From contig CAJJCR010000009.1 of assembly GCA_905182745.1 (NCBI GenBank), forward strand, positions 1 through 64,000: DNA of 64,000 bases. Reading direction: 5' to 3'. The notes under the pieces were generated by a model that had not been told where the DNA came from, searched no databases, and was given only the letters and a program-made list of their open reading frames with translations. This document shows positions 48,648 to 60,543 of the stretch, in pieces; positions within the stretch are counted from its first letter, which is position 1; every line of letters starts with the position of its first letter. Made by a program: the position numbers and the translations under genes. This DNA comes from Bacteroidetes bacterium MED-G20 (GTDB lineage Bacteria; Bacteroidota; Bacteroidia; Flavobacteriales_D; Parvicellaceae).

Positions 48648-49722
48648 GTGAAAAACTACTATCTAGTTCTATTATTGTTTGTTAATTATTCGATTTTTGG
48701 ACAAATAAATTCTCCTAAATATAGTAATGAATTTCTTAACATTGGAGTTGGCGCAAGATCATTGGCAATGTCTAACTCAGTGGTTACCAGCACCAATAGC
48801 GCTATGTCAGGTTTCTGGAATCCAGCTAATCTATCTAGAATTAATAACGACATCCAAGTAGGTTTAATGCATGCAGAATATTTTGCTGGTATTGCAAAGT
48901 ATGATTTTGGAAGCATTGCAAAAAAACTTGATGAAAAAAGTGGTTTTGGATTTTCTTTTTTAAGATTTGGAGTAGACAATATCCCAAATACGTCCGAACT
49001 TATCGATGCACAAGGAAATGTAAACTACGACAGGATATCCTATTTTAGCGCTGCAGATATGGCATTTATTGGTAGTTATGGAAGAAAAGTAAACGAATAT
49101 CTTTCTGTAGGTGGTTCTGCTAAAATAATTAATAGAACTGCTGGAGATTTTGCATCAGCTTGGGGTTTTGGAATTGACATCTCTTCCACATATATTAAAA
49201 ATGACTGGGCAGTTGCTGTAGTAGCTAAAGATGTTACATCCACCTTCAATGTCTGGAGATATCAGTTGTCCAATGAAATGATTAAGCACTTTAATTCAAC
49301 TGGTAATGAACTTCCAGAAAATGGTTTGGAGCTAACTTTACCAAGATTAATTCTTGGGTTAAGTAAAAATTATGAATTTGAAAAAAATGTTCATTTATTA
49401 ATAGAATTTAATGCAGATATAACAACTGATGGAAAGAGAAATGTATTAATATCTGGAAATCCTTTTTCTATCGATCCCCATATAGGTGGAGAGTTTAATA
49501 TAAAAGATATCGTTTTCATAAGAGGGGGCATTGGTAATATTCAAAAAACACCGGATTTAACAGGGAAAATGATTTACACCATTCAGCTCAAATTTAGGGA
49601 TTGGAATTAATATTAAAGGGGTTGAAATTGAATATGCTTTAACAGATATTGGAGATGTTTCAATTGCTGAATACAGCAATATTTTCTCACTGAAATTCAA
49701 CTTAAATCCAAAAACAAATTGA
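48648..49722 (+). CDS. porV2: PorV/PorQ-family outer membrane protein, PorV2-like (one frameshift)
   Basis: About 357 aa. Signal peptide NYYLVLLLFVNYSIFG after a GTG start. FLNIGVGARSLAMSNSVVTSTNSAMSGFWNPANLSRI is the conserved N-terminal region of the PorV/PorQ (FadL-like barrel) proteins of the type IX system. The track ORF stops at 49610 owing to an indel near 49590; the frame continues IGINIKGVEIEYALTDIGDVSIAEYSNIFSLKF to TGA 49722. The next gene starts on the overlapping TTGA. The pairing with a giant C25 protease matches the porV2-porU2 arrangement known in Bacteroidetes; the 2 suffix is my inference from that pairing. Confidence 0.75.
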
Positions 49723-52700
49723 AAAAAATAAAGAAAAAAATCGTTTTTTTATTATTTTTCTTATTGTTTCATTTAAGTAGTTTTTCCCAGACCGCAGGAA
49801 ACGAGTGGATAAATTATAACCAGCAATACTTCCATTTTCCAATTGCTGAAACAGGTATATACAGGATAGATTTCGAAACCATTAACAATCATTTAATTAA
49901 TTTAGGAGTTAGTATTAATAATATTCCGCATGATAACTTTCAAGTTTTTGGAAAAGAAAAAGAGGTTTCTCTACTTGTAAAAGACAATAATAATAATGGA
50001 TTTTTAGACTCTTTAGAATATATTGAATTCTATGCTGAAAAAAATGACGGATGGCTGGATTCTTTAGTCTATGATTCTGCCCATTTTATGCCTGATCATT
50101 ATTACAGTCTATTTAATGATACCATTAGATATTATTTTTCATGGAATAATAGTTCCAATAATAAGAGAACTATTATAGAAATCGATACAAATTACAACTT
50201 CTATAGCCTTATAAATTATTGTTGGAAAACACAAGTTTTAAAATTTAATTCAAATTATCTAGTAGGTTATCAAATTGAAGGTATTTCAAGTCCAAAGTAT
50301 GAAATAGCGGAAGGATGGGCTGGAGCTACTTTACAAAAAAATAGTTCAAATATTGAACAAATAAGTTCATTAAATAGTGTTGGAAGTGGCCCAAATGCAT
50401 TTGGGCAAATAAATCTTTTTTCTGCAAATTCATCGACTACTAACTCTAATGGAGACAACCATAATACCAAACTATTTATCAATAATAATCTAGTTTTTGA
50501 TTCGTCTTATTTTAATTATCAAACCCTTCATGTGAAATATAGTTTTAGTAGCAATACCATCTCCAATTCAACTGATTTCAAACATGAGATTTCTGATATT
50601 GGACAAGGAACAGATTATCAAAATATAGCTTCAATTAGTTTATCCTATCCGCACACTACAGATTTTTCTTCCTTACGAAAAATTACATTTTGGAGTACCA
50701 TTTTCATTAATCAAAAACAAAGACTTAGTATTTCCAATACTCTAAATGCATTAGGATCTCCAATACTTTACATTTTAGATGATGTACATAAAATTATTCC
50801 TTTAGTTTCTAATAATTCTATTTTGGAAGGAGTTATTCCAATTGCTCAAACTGATTCTATAATATGCTATTTATTAACTGATTCTAATGTTAATTATATT
50901 GATAAAATTCAAGCTGTAAATAATCAAGGGTATTTTAATGACTTTAATTCTTTACAAATTGACAGTGCATTTGTTGTAATTACTAATAAAAATCTACTTT
51001 CTTCTTCAAGAGTCTATGCAGCATATAGAGCAACCAATGTAGATACATTAGTTGTGGATATCGAAGAGCTTTACCACCAATTTTCAGCAGGAATATTTAA
51101 AAATCCTTTAGCAATAAAAAGATTTTTAAAATTTAGTATGGCTAATTGGCCAAGTTGGCCTTCGCATATTTTTTTAATAGGAAAATCTGTAAGATTCAAT
51201 AATGAGACAACTCCAGGGTCAAGAAATGACACTATTTCTTATAAATTAAACTTAGTTCCTTCTTGGGGGTATCCTAGTTCGGACAATCATTTTGCTGTTG
51301 GCTTAGAGAGTAATAAAAGAGGTTACTCCCTTCCAATAGGGAGATTGAGTGTAAATAACAACACTTCGGTACTAAACTATTTAAATAAAGTAATAGAGTT
51401 AGAATCTCAACAAGGTAATAACAGTAATTACACAATAGAAAATAAGGCATGGCAAAAAAATATCGCTCATTTTTCAGGTGGAAGCGATAGCTCAGAACAA
51501 GCTTATATGAACAATTATTTGGAGCAATTTCAAAACATAATTGAAGACACCTGTTCGGCGGCAGAGTTAAAAAGTTTGGGAAAGATCCTTTTAGCTCAAT
51601 TATAAATCCATTAGAATTTCAAATCGTTCAAAATTATTTAGAGGAAGGTATTTCACTTGATGACTTTTTTTGGTCATTCTAGCTCAGGATATGGATTTAG
51701 TCAAAATATTGATCAGCCAGAGAACTGGAATAATCAAGGAAAATATCCAATTGTAATTGGGTTAGGTTGCTATTCTGGTGATGTGCATAATCCAGATACC
51801 AATAGCTTTTCAGAACAGATTATTCGACCAATAAATAGTGGTGCAATTGGATTTATTTCTACAGTAAAGCAAGGATTCACTCCATATATTAATTTTTACA
51901 CCAAAAAATTATATAAGATGATTGGGAAATATGGCTACAATAAATCCATAGGCCAACAAATGGTTATGACTATAGATTCTCTAGACCAAAGCACTTCTTT
52001 AATAACTTGGGAACCAAAATTTGAAAGTAATTACAATGGAATGTCTCTTCAAGGGGACCCAGCTTTGAAAATTAATTGCCACCAGTTACCCGAATTAGTG
52101 CTTTCAGAACAAGATGTATGGACGGAGCCAAGTATAGTAGATCTTTCAAAATCAAGTTTTGATTTAAAATTCAAAGCATACAATTTGGGTAGAGCTTTTA
52201 GAGATTCTATTTTTGTAGAATTAAAACAAGAATTTCCTGACGGATCAGATACTATTTACTCCAAATTTATAGCTGGAATATTAAATGAGGACACAATAAC
52301 TTTTAGTGTAATTAACCAACCTGAAACTAGTATTGGACAGAATATTTTTACAATTTCAATTGATTTACCAATTTCCACAGTTCATGAGGCTTATGACGAA
52401 AACGGTAACAATAGAATTCAATATTTAATGAATATTTCTTCAAATTCAATAATTCCAGTTTGGCCATATGATTTAAGTATTGTCGGAAATCCTAGTGACA
52501 CTCTAAGAGTTTCTACTATTAATCCTTTGGAATCTACCAACACCTATTATTTTGAGATAGATACCAATATTCAATTTAGTTCTCCATTTTTAAAAAATCA
52601 GTCTGTAGTATCTATCGGTGGAGTATTGAAGCAATTCCAGGAAATTGGTCTAATAGCATAACAACCTTAAATGATTCATTATTTTTTGAAGACAGTATCG

Positions 52701-54933
52701 TATATTACTGGCGTTCCAGACCTGATAGTTCGATTGTTGATTGGAAAGTAAGATCATTTCAATACATTCCAAAAAAATGGGGCTGGAGCCAATCCCATAT
52801 TAACCAATTTAAAGAAAATGAATATTTAAATATTGAACTTGACACTTTAAATAATATTTACAATTTCTCACCGACACTTAAAAGTATAACTTGTAAAAAT
52901 TACATTCAACATGTTGCCCTTGGGTCAGAATGGTCTGGAACTTACTGGGAAGTAAGTGGTGAGATTGCAGATTACGGAGGGCATACAAATCCTGCGGTTA
53001 TGGTTGGAGTGGTAAACCCTAACTCTTTAAATTATTGGAAAACTCCTTTTATTGATAATTCTACTACACCTCCCAGTGTTCTTAATCCCAATAATTGTTT
53101 TGGTCAATATAATGGAGATCCCTGCTGTCTTGCGGCAATACATCATTAATTGGCAGACCAAGGGAGCATGGTTATTTTATGTTTAAGAACAGTAGTCCTT
53201 CACAGTTAGATTCATTGGCAAGTATGTTAAGCACTAAAATTCCAGACGGTTATTATATTATAGTGTATAGTTACATCCCGAATAATTACGGAGGAACACT
53301 GCTTTACAATAGCCCATTGTATGCGAACTGGCCAACCAATTTATTTTCTGCTTTTCAAAATCTAGGAGCAACTGGATTTACCAATTTTAACCAACCAGAC
53401 GATGGTTTTATATTCTTTTGTAAAAAAGGCGATCCTAGTACAGCTATTGAAATAAGATCAGACACAATTGCCCCAGGATTTGTTCCATCTCAACTACTAG
53501 AGTTTAGCACAACCGTGACTAGTTCGCTAGAAAATGGGAAAATGTTATCAGGAATTGTTGGCCCATCCAATAATTGGAAAAATATTTATTGGGAACAAAA
53601 AGCACTGGAGAATCCATCTGCTGATTCTGCAAGATTAAAAGTTTACGGTTTAAACTCTTTATCTTCTGGCCTTAAAACTCTAATTATTGATACAAGTTTT
53701 ACAAATAAAGATTCTATTACCAACTTACAATCAATTGACAGTTCCTTTCATTATCTACAATTAGAAATGGAAACTTCAGATGATTCTTCATTAACTCCAT
53801 CTCAAATAATAAACTGGGTGGTCACCTACGACCCATTACCTGACTTGGCAATTAATCCTAAAAAAAGTTGGTTTTTAGACTCTAATACTGTTCAACAAGG
53901 GGACTCTATTTATTTTAGTGTTGCAATAGAAAATATTTCTCCATTTGATATGGATAGCTTGAAAATAAAATACTATTTAGAGAACCAGAACGGACAAGTA
54001 GATATACCTTATAAAAGACAAGATTCTCTTAGAGCAAGAGAAATAATTATAGACACTCTTGCAATTTCTAGCAGATATTTAAACGATGAATATTTGATGT
54101 GGGTAATAGCAAATCCAAAAATAAATAATCTTGAAAAAGATCAAGATGAACAATTTTATTTCAACAATTTAGCACAAACAAGCGTTACTGTTTTAAAAGA
54201 TAATACTAATCCTCTTTTGGATGTTACTTTTGATGGAATTCATATTTTAAATAACGATATAGTAAGTCCAAACCCGCATATTGTAATTGAATTAAATGAT
54301 GAAAATCCTTTTTTAATTTTAAATGAAGATATGGATACAGCCAATTTTCAAATTGAAGTTATGAAGCCTAACACTTCAAACTGGGAAAGAATTAACTTCT
54401 TCAATGGTGCATTAACTAATTTAGAATGGCATATTAACGAAGATGAAAATAAATTTATTATTGAATTTTACCCTGTTTTTAATCAAGATGGAATCTACAA
54501 ATTAAGAGTTCAAGGGCAAGACAAAACTGGGAATTCAAGCGGCGATGAACCATACCAAATAAACTTTGAAGTAATTCTGAAGTCTTCCATTACAAATATC
54601 TATAATTACCCTAACCCTTTTTCTACAAAAACTCATTTTGTTTTTACTTTAACTGGATCTGAAATACCTAATAAATTAGACATCCAAATAATAAATATTA
54701 ATGGAAGACTTATTAAGCAAATCCATCTCAACGATATAGAAAATATAAAAATCGGTAATAATATGACCAAATATTTCTGGGATGGAAGAGATGAATATGG
54801 TGATCCAGTAGCAAATGGAGTTTATATATATAGAGTGATTTCAGAAATAAATAATTTGGAGATTGATCATAGAGATTCACAAGGAGACAAAGCTTTCACC
54901 AATGGCCTTGGTAAAATGTATTTAATTAGATGA
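49719..54933 (+). CDS. porU2: Type IX secretion sortase PorU2-like, C25 peptidase (several frameshifts)
   Basis: Very large exported protein, about 1,740 aa when joined. Starts at TTG 49719 (MKKIKKKIVFLLFFLLFHLSSFSQ-like signal peptide) overlapping the porV2 stop. The N-terminal beta-rich half includes HFPIAETGIYRIDF. The gingipain C25 domain follows, with catalytic His in TFFGHSSSGYG and Cys in IGLGCYSGD (about 51.66-51.78 kb). The C-terminal 90 aa (IYNYPNPFSTKTHFVF ... DPVANGVYIYRV) are a FlgD-like/T9SS domain. Breaks lie near 51560, 51660, 52620 and 53140; the stretch 52661-53179 reads SNSITTLNDSLFFEDSIVYYWRS and SEWSGTYWEVSGE in another frame. Such proteins may attach or process T9SS cargo; the activity is inferred. 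Confidence 0.8.
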
Positions 54934-56049
54934 TAAAAAAGAGAATTTAGATTTAAATTTCAAAAATTTAGATTCATAAAACCTAAAGCTCAATTGGGAT
55001 ATTCAAGCGTTGAAACAAAGATTATAATGGGTATAAGACCAAGCTATTTAACAAAGATTCACTTAAGAATCCACTCATTTGTAATACTATAGTTATCATG
55101 ATTCCGTGGTAGCAATATAAGCCATAAGATATCTTGCCAAAAAAATTAAAGTACTTAATTCTAGAAACCTTAACTATAGGATTTATCACAATAGGTTTGT
55201 TCTAAGAATAATAAATGAAAAGAAAATGGAGAATAGTACTCTTTGAGTAACAATAAAAAAATCATTTTCTATAAGATAAGGCATCAAAATAAAAAAAGTA
55301 AAAATAATTAAGTAAACAAATAAAATTGTTGTTTCTTGTAGACTCTGAAGTTTATTAAAAAATGTTGGTATTTAAATGCTGAAATTGCTGTTAAAGCACC
55401 AATGCCAAAATTACCAAATGCACTTACTGTATGAAAATTTAATGAGAGGGAATCATTAATAAAATAAACTCTGAAAAAAAGGGATATAAGTATTATTAAA
55501 AAAGATATTGCTAAAAAGATATTTATTAAACCATTTTATGATTATTGCCCAAAAAACATAAAATTGTTCTTCCACAGAAATAGACCACATAAAGACCATA
55601 AAAAATAAAAAATTGTGGCCATTTTCAATGATATCATAATTTAAAATAAATAAAATAAAGTTCCATAATGAAGGTAATTTTTCTGATTCTAGAAAATAGT
55701 AGGATTTAAAATATTCTATCAAAAATCCAAGGAAAACAATTAAAAAATATAGTGGCCAAATTCTTAATGACCTTCTGATTAAGAAATTCTTAAATTGAAA
55801 GGCGTTGGTGAATTTAATTTCTTCCAAAGCTTTCCAGGTAATTAGAAAACTTGAGAGAACAAAAAAAGAGTCTATTGAAATAAATCCTAAAATTTTGCCA
55901 TAATTAAATAAAGTAGCATATAATTTAGAACTAATTATCTCAGGGCTATCGCTAAAAAAAACATGTCCAAAAAAAATTCCAATGAACCCAATAAATCTTA
56001 ATGAATTTAATTCCTTGAAATATTTTGTCTTATAACTATCTTTACTCAA
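54922..56049 (-). CDS. Acyltransferase 3 family membrane protein (frameshifted)
   Basis: OafA/YrhL-like integral membrane acyltransferase that O-acylates surface glycans, about 375 aa when joined. The clear frame (56049-55456) has LNSLRFIGFIGIFFGHVFF with the catalytic His, SFFVLSSFLITWKALEE and FLIRRSLRIWPLYFLIVFLG. After 55456 the frame breaks repeatedly, but the minus strand still encodes NFHTVSAFGNFGIGAL, KYFNFFGKISYGLYCYHGIMI (typical end of the fold) and SKFLKFKSKFS, ending TAA at 54922, which overlaps porU2 by 12 nt. At least four indels. This is the content of the otherwise empty 54934-55455 interval. Confidence 0.75.
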
Positions 56050-56112
56050 TCTTCTCTATTAAAATATGTAAATAAGGGTTGAAATTAACATTACTAATAT
56101 ATACTAAATATT

Positions 56113-56880
56113 GTGTACATAGACACCCACACCCATATCTATCTTAAAGACTTCGATGAAGACCGAAAAGGAATTATTTCAGAATGTATAAATAGTGGAG
56201 TTAAGAAACTTTTTTTGCCAAATATTGACAAAAATTCAATAGCAGATGTAATAAAAACATGTGAATTATATAAAGATATTTGTTACCCAATGGTTGGATT
56301 ACATCCGTGTTATATTAAAGATTCATATGAACAAGATTTGGATTATTTAAAATCCATAATTAAATCTATAAATCCCATAGCTATAGGTGAAATTGGAATT
56401 GATTTATATTGGGATAAATCAAATTTAGAAATTCAAAGAGAAGCTTTTATTACCCAAATAAATTGGGCCAAAGAATTTAAGCTTCCTATAGTTATTCACG
56501 CTAGAGACTCTTACAATGAAATATTTGAAATTTTGGACCGATTAAATGAAGCAACTTAAAAGGTGTTTTTCATTGTTTTTCCAGTTCTTTAAAAGACGCA
56601 AATCGAATATTAAAATATGGAGGATTCAAATTAGGAATCGGAGGAGTAGTTACTTTTAAAAATAGTGGTCTTGACAAAGTGGTTAAGAATATTGATATTA
56701 AAAATATTGTTTTGGAAACAGATTCTCCGTATTTAACCCCTACTCCATTTCGAGGGAAAAAGAAATAAAAGTAGTTACATTCCTATTATTGCAAATAAAC
56801 TTTCGGATATTTACAAAATTAGCAGCGAAGAAATTGGAAAAATCACGACAAAAAATGCAAGCGAAGTTTTCAATATTTAA
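56113..56880 (+). CDS. tatD: TatD-family metal-dependent deoxyribonuclease (two frameshifts)
   Basis: About 255 aa from GTG 56113. Metal site YIDTHTHIYLKDFDEDR, then MVGLHPCYI, AIGEIGIDLYWDKSN, LPIVIHARDS in the first frame. Adding one T near 56557 continues GVFHCFSSSLKDA, GIGGVVTFKN and VLETDSPYLTPTPFRGKRN; removing one A near 56765 carries on SYIPIIANKLSDIYKIS to the stop at 56880. All TatD motifs are present. The downstream DUF4105 gene starts inside its 3' end (26-nt overlap). Confidence 0.88.
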
Positions 56881-58066
56881 AATAACTTTTCTATTGGTTT
56901 TTTGTCCCTTTTGGGCATTTTCAAATAGTTTAAATCTATCTGAAAATATTGACTATACAGAAATTAGTGTCCTTACATGTGACCCAGGATCTGAAATATA
57001 TTCTCTTTTTGGCCATAGTGCTTTAAGAATAAAAAATCCTGAAAACGGCCACGACTTAGTAGTGAACTGGGGATTATTTGAATTCTCTGAAAGTCAGTTT
57101 CAATTTGGTTATGATTTTGCAAAAGGCAGATTGAAATATTATATGGGCATACAATCAATGTCTAATTTCATGGTAGAGTATCGCCGATCTAAAAGAGGAG
57201 TTAGAGAGCAAATCTTAAACTTAAATAATCAAGAAAAACTATCAAATAATCCACCTTCTTGATGAGAACTACAAGCCTGAAACAGAAAATATAGATATGA
57301 GTTTTTTTATGACAACTGCTCTTCAAGATTAAGAGATGTTGTAAAAAAAGTATTTAAAGAAAATGTAAATTTTTACCAATCTCCAAAATCTAATAAATTC
57401 ACTTTTAGAGAAACTATTCACCAATATTTAGAATCTTTTCCTTGGCTAGAGTTGGGAATTGATCTTGTATTAGGACAAAAAATAGATGTATTGGTAAATA
57501 ATGAAAACCTTATGTTTCTTCCCCTTAACGTAGAACAAATATTTGACCAAAGTTTTGTTCATAGCAAAGAAGGTGAAAAAAACCTGATTAAATCAAAAAA
57601 TACTCTTCTTGAGTCTTTTAATAATAATACTAAATCTAGCAATATTGGAGTTTTTAGTTGGATAATGCTTGCTATAACTCTTATGTTAATTGTCTTTAAT
57701 TTTGATAAAGCAATTGGAGTTTGGAGCTCATTAAATTTATTTATAATCGGATTATTAGGGATGTTTTTAGTTTTCATGTGGATAGGAACTGACCACAATG
57801 CAACCAAAATGAATTTTAATTTACTTTGGGGATCTCCTTTTCACTTTATATTAATTTACTGCTTAATAAAAGGGAGTTGGATAATTACATATTGGTATTT
57901 AATATTGTCGTTGATTTTAATTTTTACAACTATTTTATTTTGGTTTACATTAACACAAGAATTTAACTCTTTTGTAAAGCCTATTATACTACAACTAGTA
58001 ATTATTTATTACTATTATTTTAAAAAGTGTAGTTTTCAAATTAATCTTGGTAAAACAAATGGTTGA
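56855..58066 (+). CDS. DUF4105 (Lnb-type periplasmic) membrane protein (frameshifted)
   Basis: About 403 aa. I start it at the Met of QAKFSIFKITFLLVFCPFWAFSN (56855), a signal peptide. Domain hallmarks: SVLTCDPGSEIYSLFGHSALRI, and, in a shifted frame near 57295, YEFFYDNCSSRLRDVVKK with the conserved Asp-Asn-Cys. The ORF from 57452 adds a long membrane part of about four TM helices (VFSWIMLAITLMLIVFNF, LFIIGLLGMFLVFMWIG) containing GTDHNATKMNFNLLWGSP, a typical family end. Breaks lie at about 57260 and 57290. Function is unknown in Bacteroidetes; homologous N domains are annotated as Lnb protease-like. Confidence 0.78.
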
Positions 58067-58107
58067 TTTTAACCATTATGTTTAAATTAGTATTCAAATA
58101 ATTTAGA

Positions 58108-59511
58108 ATGGAAAAATACGATGTTGTTGTTATAGGTTCAGGACCTGGAGGATATGTGTCAGCTATTAGATGTGCTCAACTAGGATTAAGAACTGCTCTT
58201 GTAGAAAAATACAATACTCTTGGAGGAACTTGTTTAAATGTTGGTTGCATACCCTCGAAAGCCCTTTTAGATTCCAGTGAGCATTTTAAGACTGCACTTC
58301 ACGATTTTGATAAGCATGGAATAGATATTAATACTCCGAAAGTAAACCTTCCAAAAATGATGCTGAGAAAAGAGGAAGTAATTAGTCAAACTTGCGATGG
58401 TGTTCAATATTTAATGGATAAAAACAAAATTAAAGTTTACCATGGAATGGGTTCGTTTATGTAGATAAAAATACAGTGTCAATAATGGGAGAAAAAAACG
58501 AAAAAATATTTGGGAAAAATATTATCATTGCTACTGGTTCAAAACCAAACTTTTTCCCAGGAATGGAGCCTGATAAAAAAAGAATAATTACCTCTACAGA
58601 AGCTCTTTCTTTAAAAGAAGTTCCCAAACATCTTATTGTAATTGGAGGAGGAGTTATAGGACTTGAACTAGGTTCTGTTTACGGAAGATTAGGTTCTCAA
58701 GTAACAATTGTTGAGTTTCAAGATGGGTTACTACCAACAATGGATAAAACCCTTGGTAAGGAACTCATGAAAATTTTAAAGAAAGAAGGATTTAAGTTTT
58801 TATTTAACCATGCTGTTCAAAAAGTAAATCCCACCAAAGATGGAGTACAATTAGATGTGAAAAATAAAAAAGGTGAAATTATTTCTGTTGAGGGTGATTA
58901 TTGTCTAGTAGCTGTTGGAAGAAAAGCGTATACCGACAAGTTAGGACTAGATAAAATTGGTAGTAGAAACTGATAAAGCTGGAAGAGTAATGTAACCAAC
59001 GACCATTTACAAACCTCGGTAGAAAATGTTTATGCCATTGGCGATGTAGTTAAAGGGACCGATGCTTGCCCACAAAGCAGAGGAAGAAGGTGTTTTTGTT
59101 GCCGAACTCATTGCCAACCAAAAACCTCATATTGATTACAATTTAGTTCCCGGTGTAGTTTACACTTGGCCAGAAGTAGCTGCCGTAGGAAAAACGGAAC
59201 AAGAATTAAAAGAGTCTAACGTAGCTTTTAAAGTTGGGCAATTTCCGATTCGAGCGCTTGGTAGGGCCCGAGCCTCCATGGATATTCAGGGTTTGATAAA
59301 AATAATTTCTGATGCCTCTACTGATGAGGTTCTAGGTGTTCACATGATTGCTCCGAGAGCTGCTGACTTAATAATGGAAGCTGTTGTAGCAATGGAATAT
59401 CGAGCAAGCGCTGAAGATATTGCTAGAATTTGTCATCCTCATCCTACATATAGCGAAGCAGTAAAAGAAGCTGCATTAGCAGCAACAGAAAGTAGACCAT
59501 TACACATCTAA
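58108..59511 (+). CDS. lpdA: Dihydrolipoyl dehydrogenase (frameshifted)
   Basis: E3/L-protein flavoenzyme of 2-oxoacid dehydrogenases and the glycine cleavage system, about 467 aa. ORF 1 has VVVIGSGPGGYVSAIRCAQLG and the redox disulfide GGTCLNVGCIPSK. ORF 2 has the NAD domain VIGGGVIGLELGSVYGRLG and ends near 58973. The FAD-binding YAIGDVVKG lies in shifted frames before ORF 3, which has VYTWPEVAAVGKTEQELK and the active His in CHPHPTYSEAVKEAAL. Breaks near 58460, 58965 and 59055. May serve gcvP of this window. Confidence 0.92.
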
Positions 59512-59512
59512 T

Positions 59513-60540
59513 ATGACAAAAAATAAAATTGGAGTCTTAATTCTTAACTTAGGAACTCCTAACAGTCCTTCAGTCAAAGATGTAAGAGTTTATCTGAGAG
59601 AGTTTCTAAATGACCCAAGAGTAATTGATATTGGAAGAATTGCTCAATTGTTATTAGTGAACTTAATTATAGTTCCCTTTAGAGCTCCAAAATCCGCCAA
59701 AGAATACAAAAAGTTATTTAAAATTGGTGGTGGTAAATCACCATTATTAACCTATGGAAAAAATCTTACTAGTAAATTAAAAAAACTTGCTTCTAAAGAT
59801 TTTGATGTTGAACTTGCAATGAGATATGGTTCTCCTAGCATGGAAGATGTGTTGGGAAAAATGAGAACCGAAAATTATGACAAAATTTATATTTTCCCTT
59901 TATATCCTCAATATGCATCTGCATCTTCGGGGTCTACCATAGAAAAAGCATTTAAAATCATTAATAAATGGTGGGTAATACCTGAAGTTTCTGTAATTGG
60001 TCAATTTTACGACAATCCCAACTATATAAAATGTATTGTAAATCGAGCAAAAGAATTCAACATTCCAAAATACGATCACGTAATGTTTTCCTATCATGGC
60101 ATCCCAGAGAGACATGTTGATAAAGTGTATTTAGACGGTAAACCTTGTGCAGATCATTCTTGTGAAGATGAAATAAACTCTTTAAATGCAAATTGCTACA
60201 AAGCAACCTGTTATGCAACAACAAGATTACTTGTAAAAGCACTTAAATTAAAAAAAGGTTTTTATTCTACATGTTTTCAGTCTAGATTAGGACGAGACCC
60301 ATGGCTCCAGCCATACACAGACCATACAGTTGAAAAACTTGGAAAAGAAGGTAAAAAAAGAGTTTTGGTCTTTTCTCCAGCATTTGTGGCAGACTGTTTA
60401 GAAACTACCATAGAAATTGGTGAAGAATATCTAGAGCTTTTTCAAGAACATGGAGGGAAGAAATCCAACTGGTTCCGTCTCTTAATGACAACGATGATTG
60501 GGCAGAAGGCCTTCATAAAATTATTAAGGATAAATTATAG
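59513..60540 (+). CDS. hemH: Ferrochelatase (frameshift near C-terminus)
   Basis: Inserts iron into protoporphyrin IX. About 342 aa. GVLILNLGTPNSPSVKDVRVYLREFLNDPRVID at the start, VMFSYHGIPERHVDK with the catalytic His, and VFSPAFVADCLETTIEIGEEY. The track ORF runs to 60559, but adding one A to AAGAAATCC near 60462 gives the normal end KIQLVPSLNDNDDWAEGL to a TAG at 60540, so that is the likely stop. 1 nt after lpdA. Confidence 0.93.
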
Positions 60541-60543
60541 TGA

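Noticed and set aside
58061-58077. Small inverted repeat TGGTT-GATTTT-AACCA before lpdA as a terminator
   Set aside because: Stem of only 5 bp and no T run after it.
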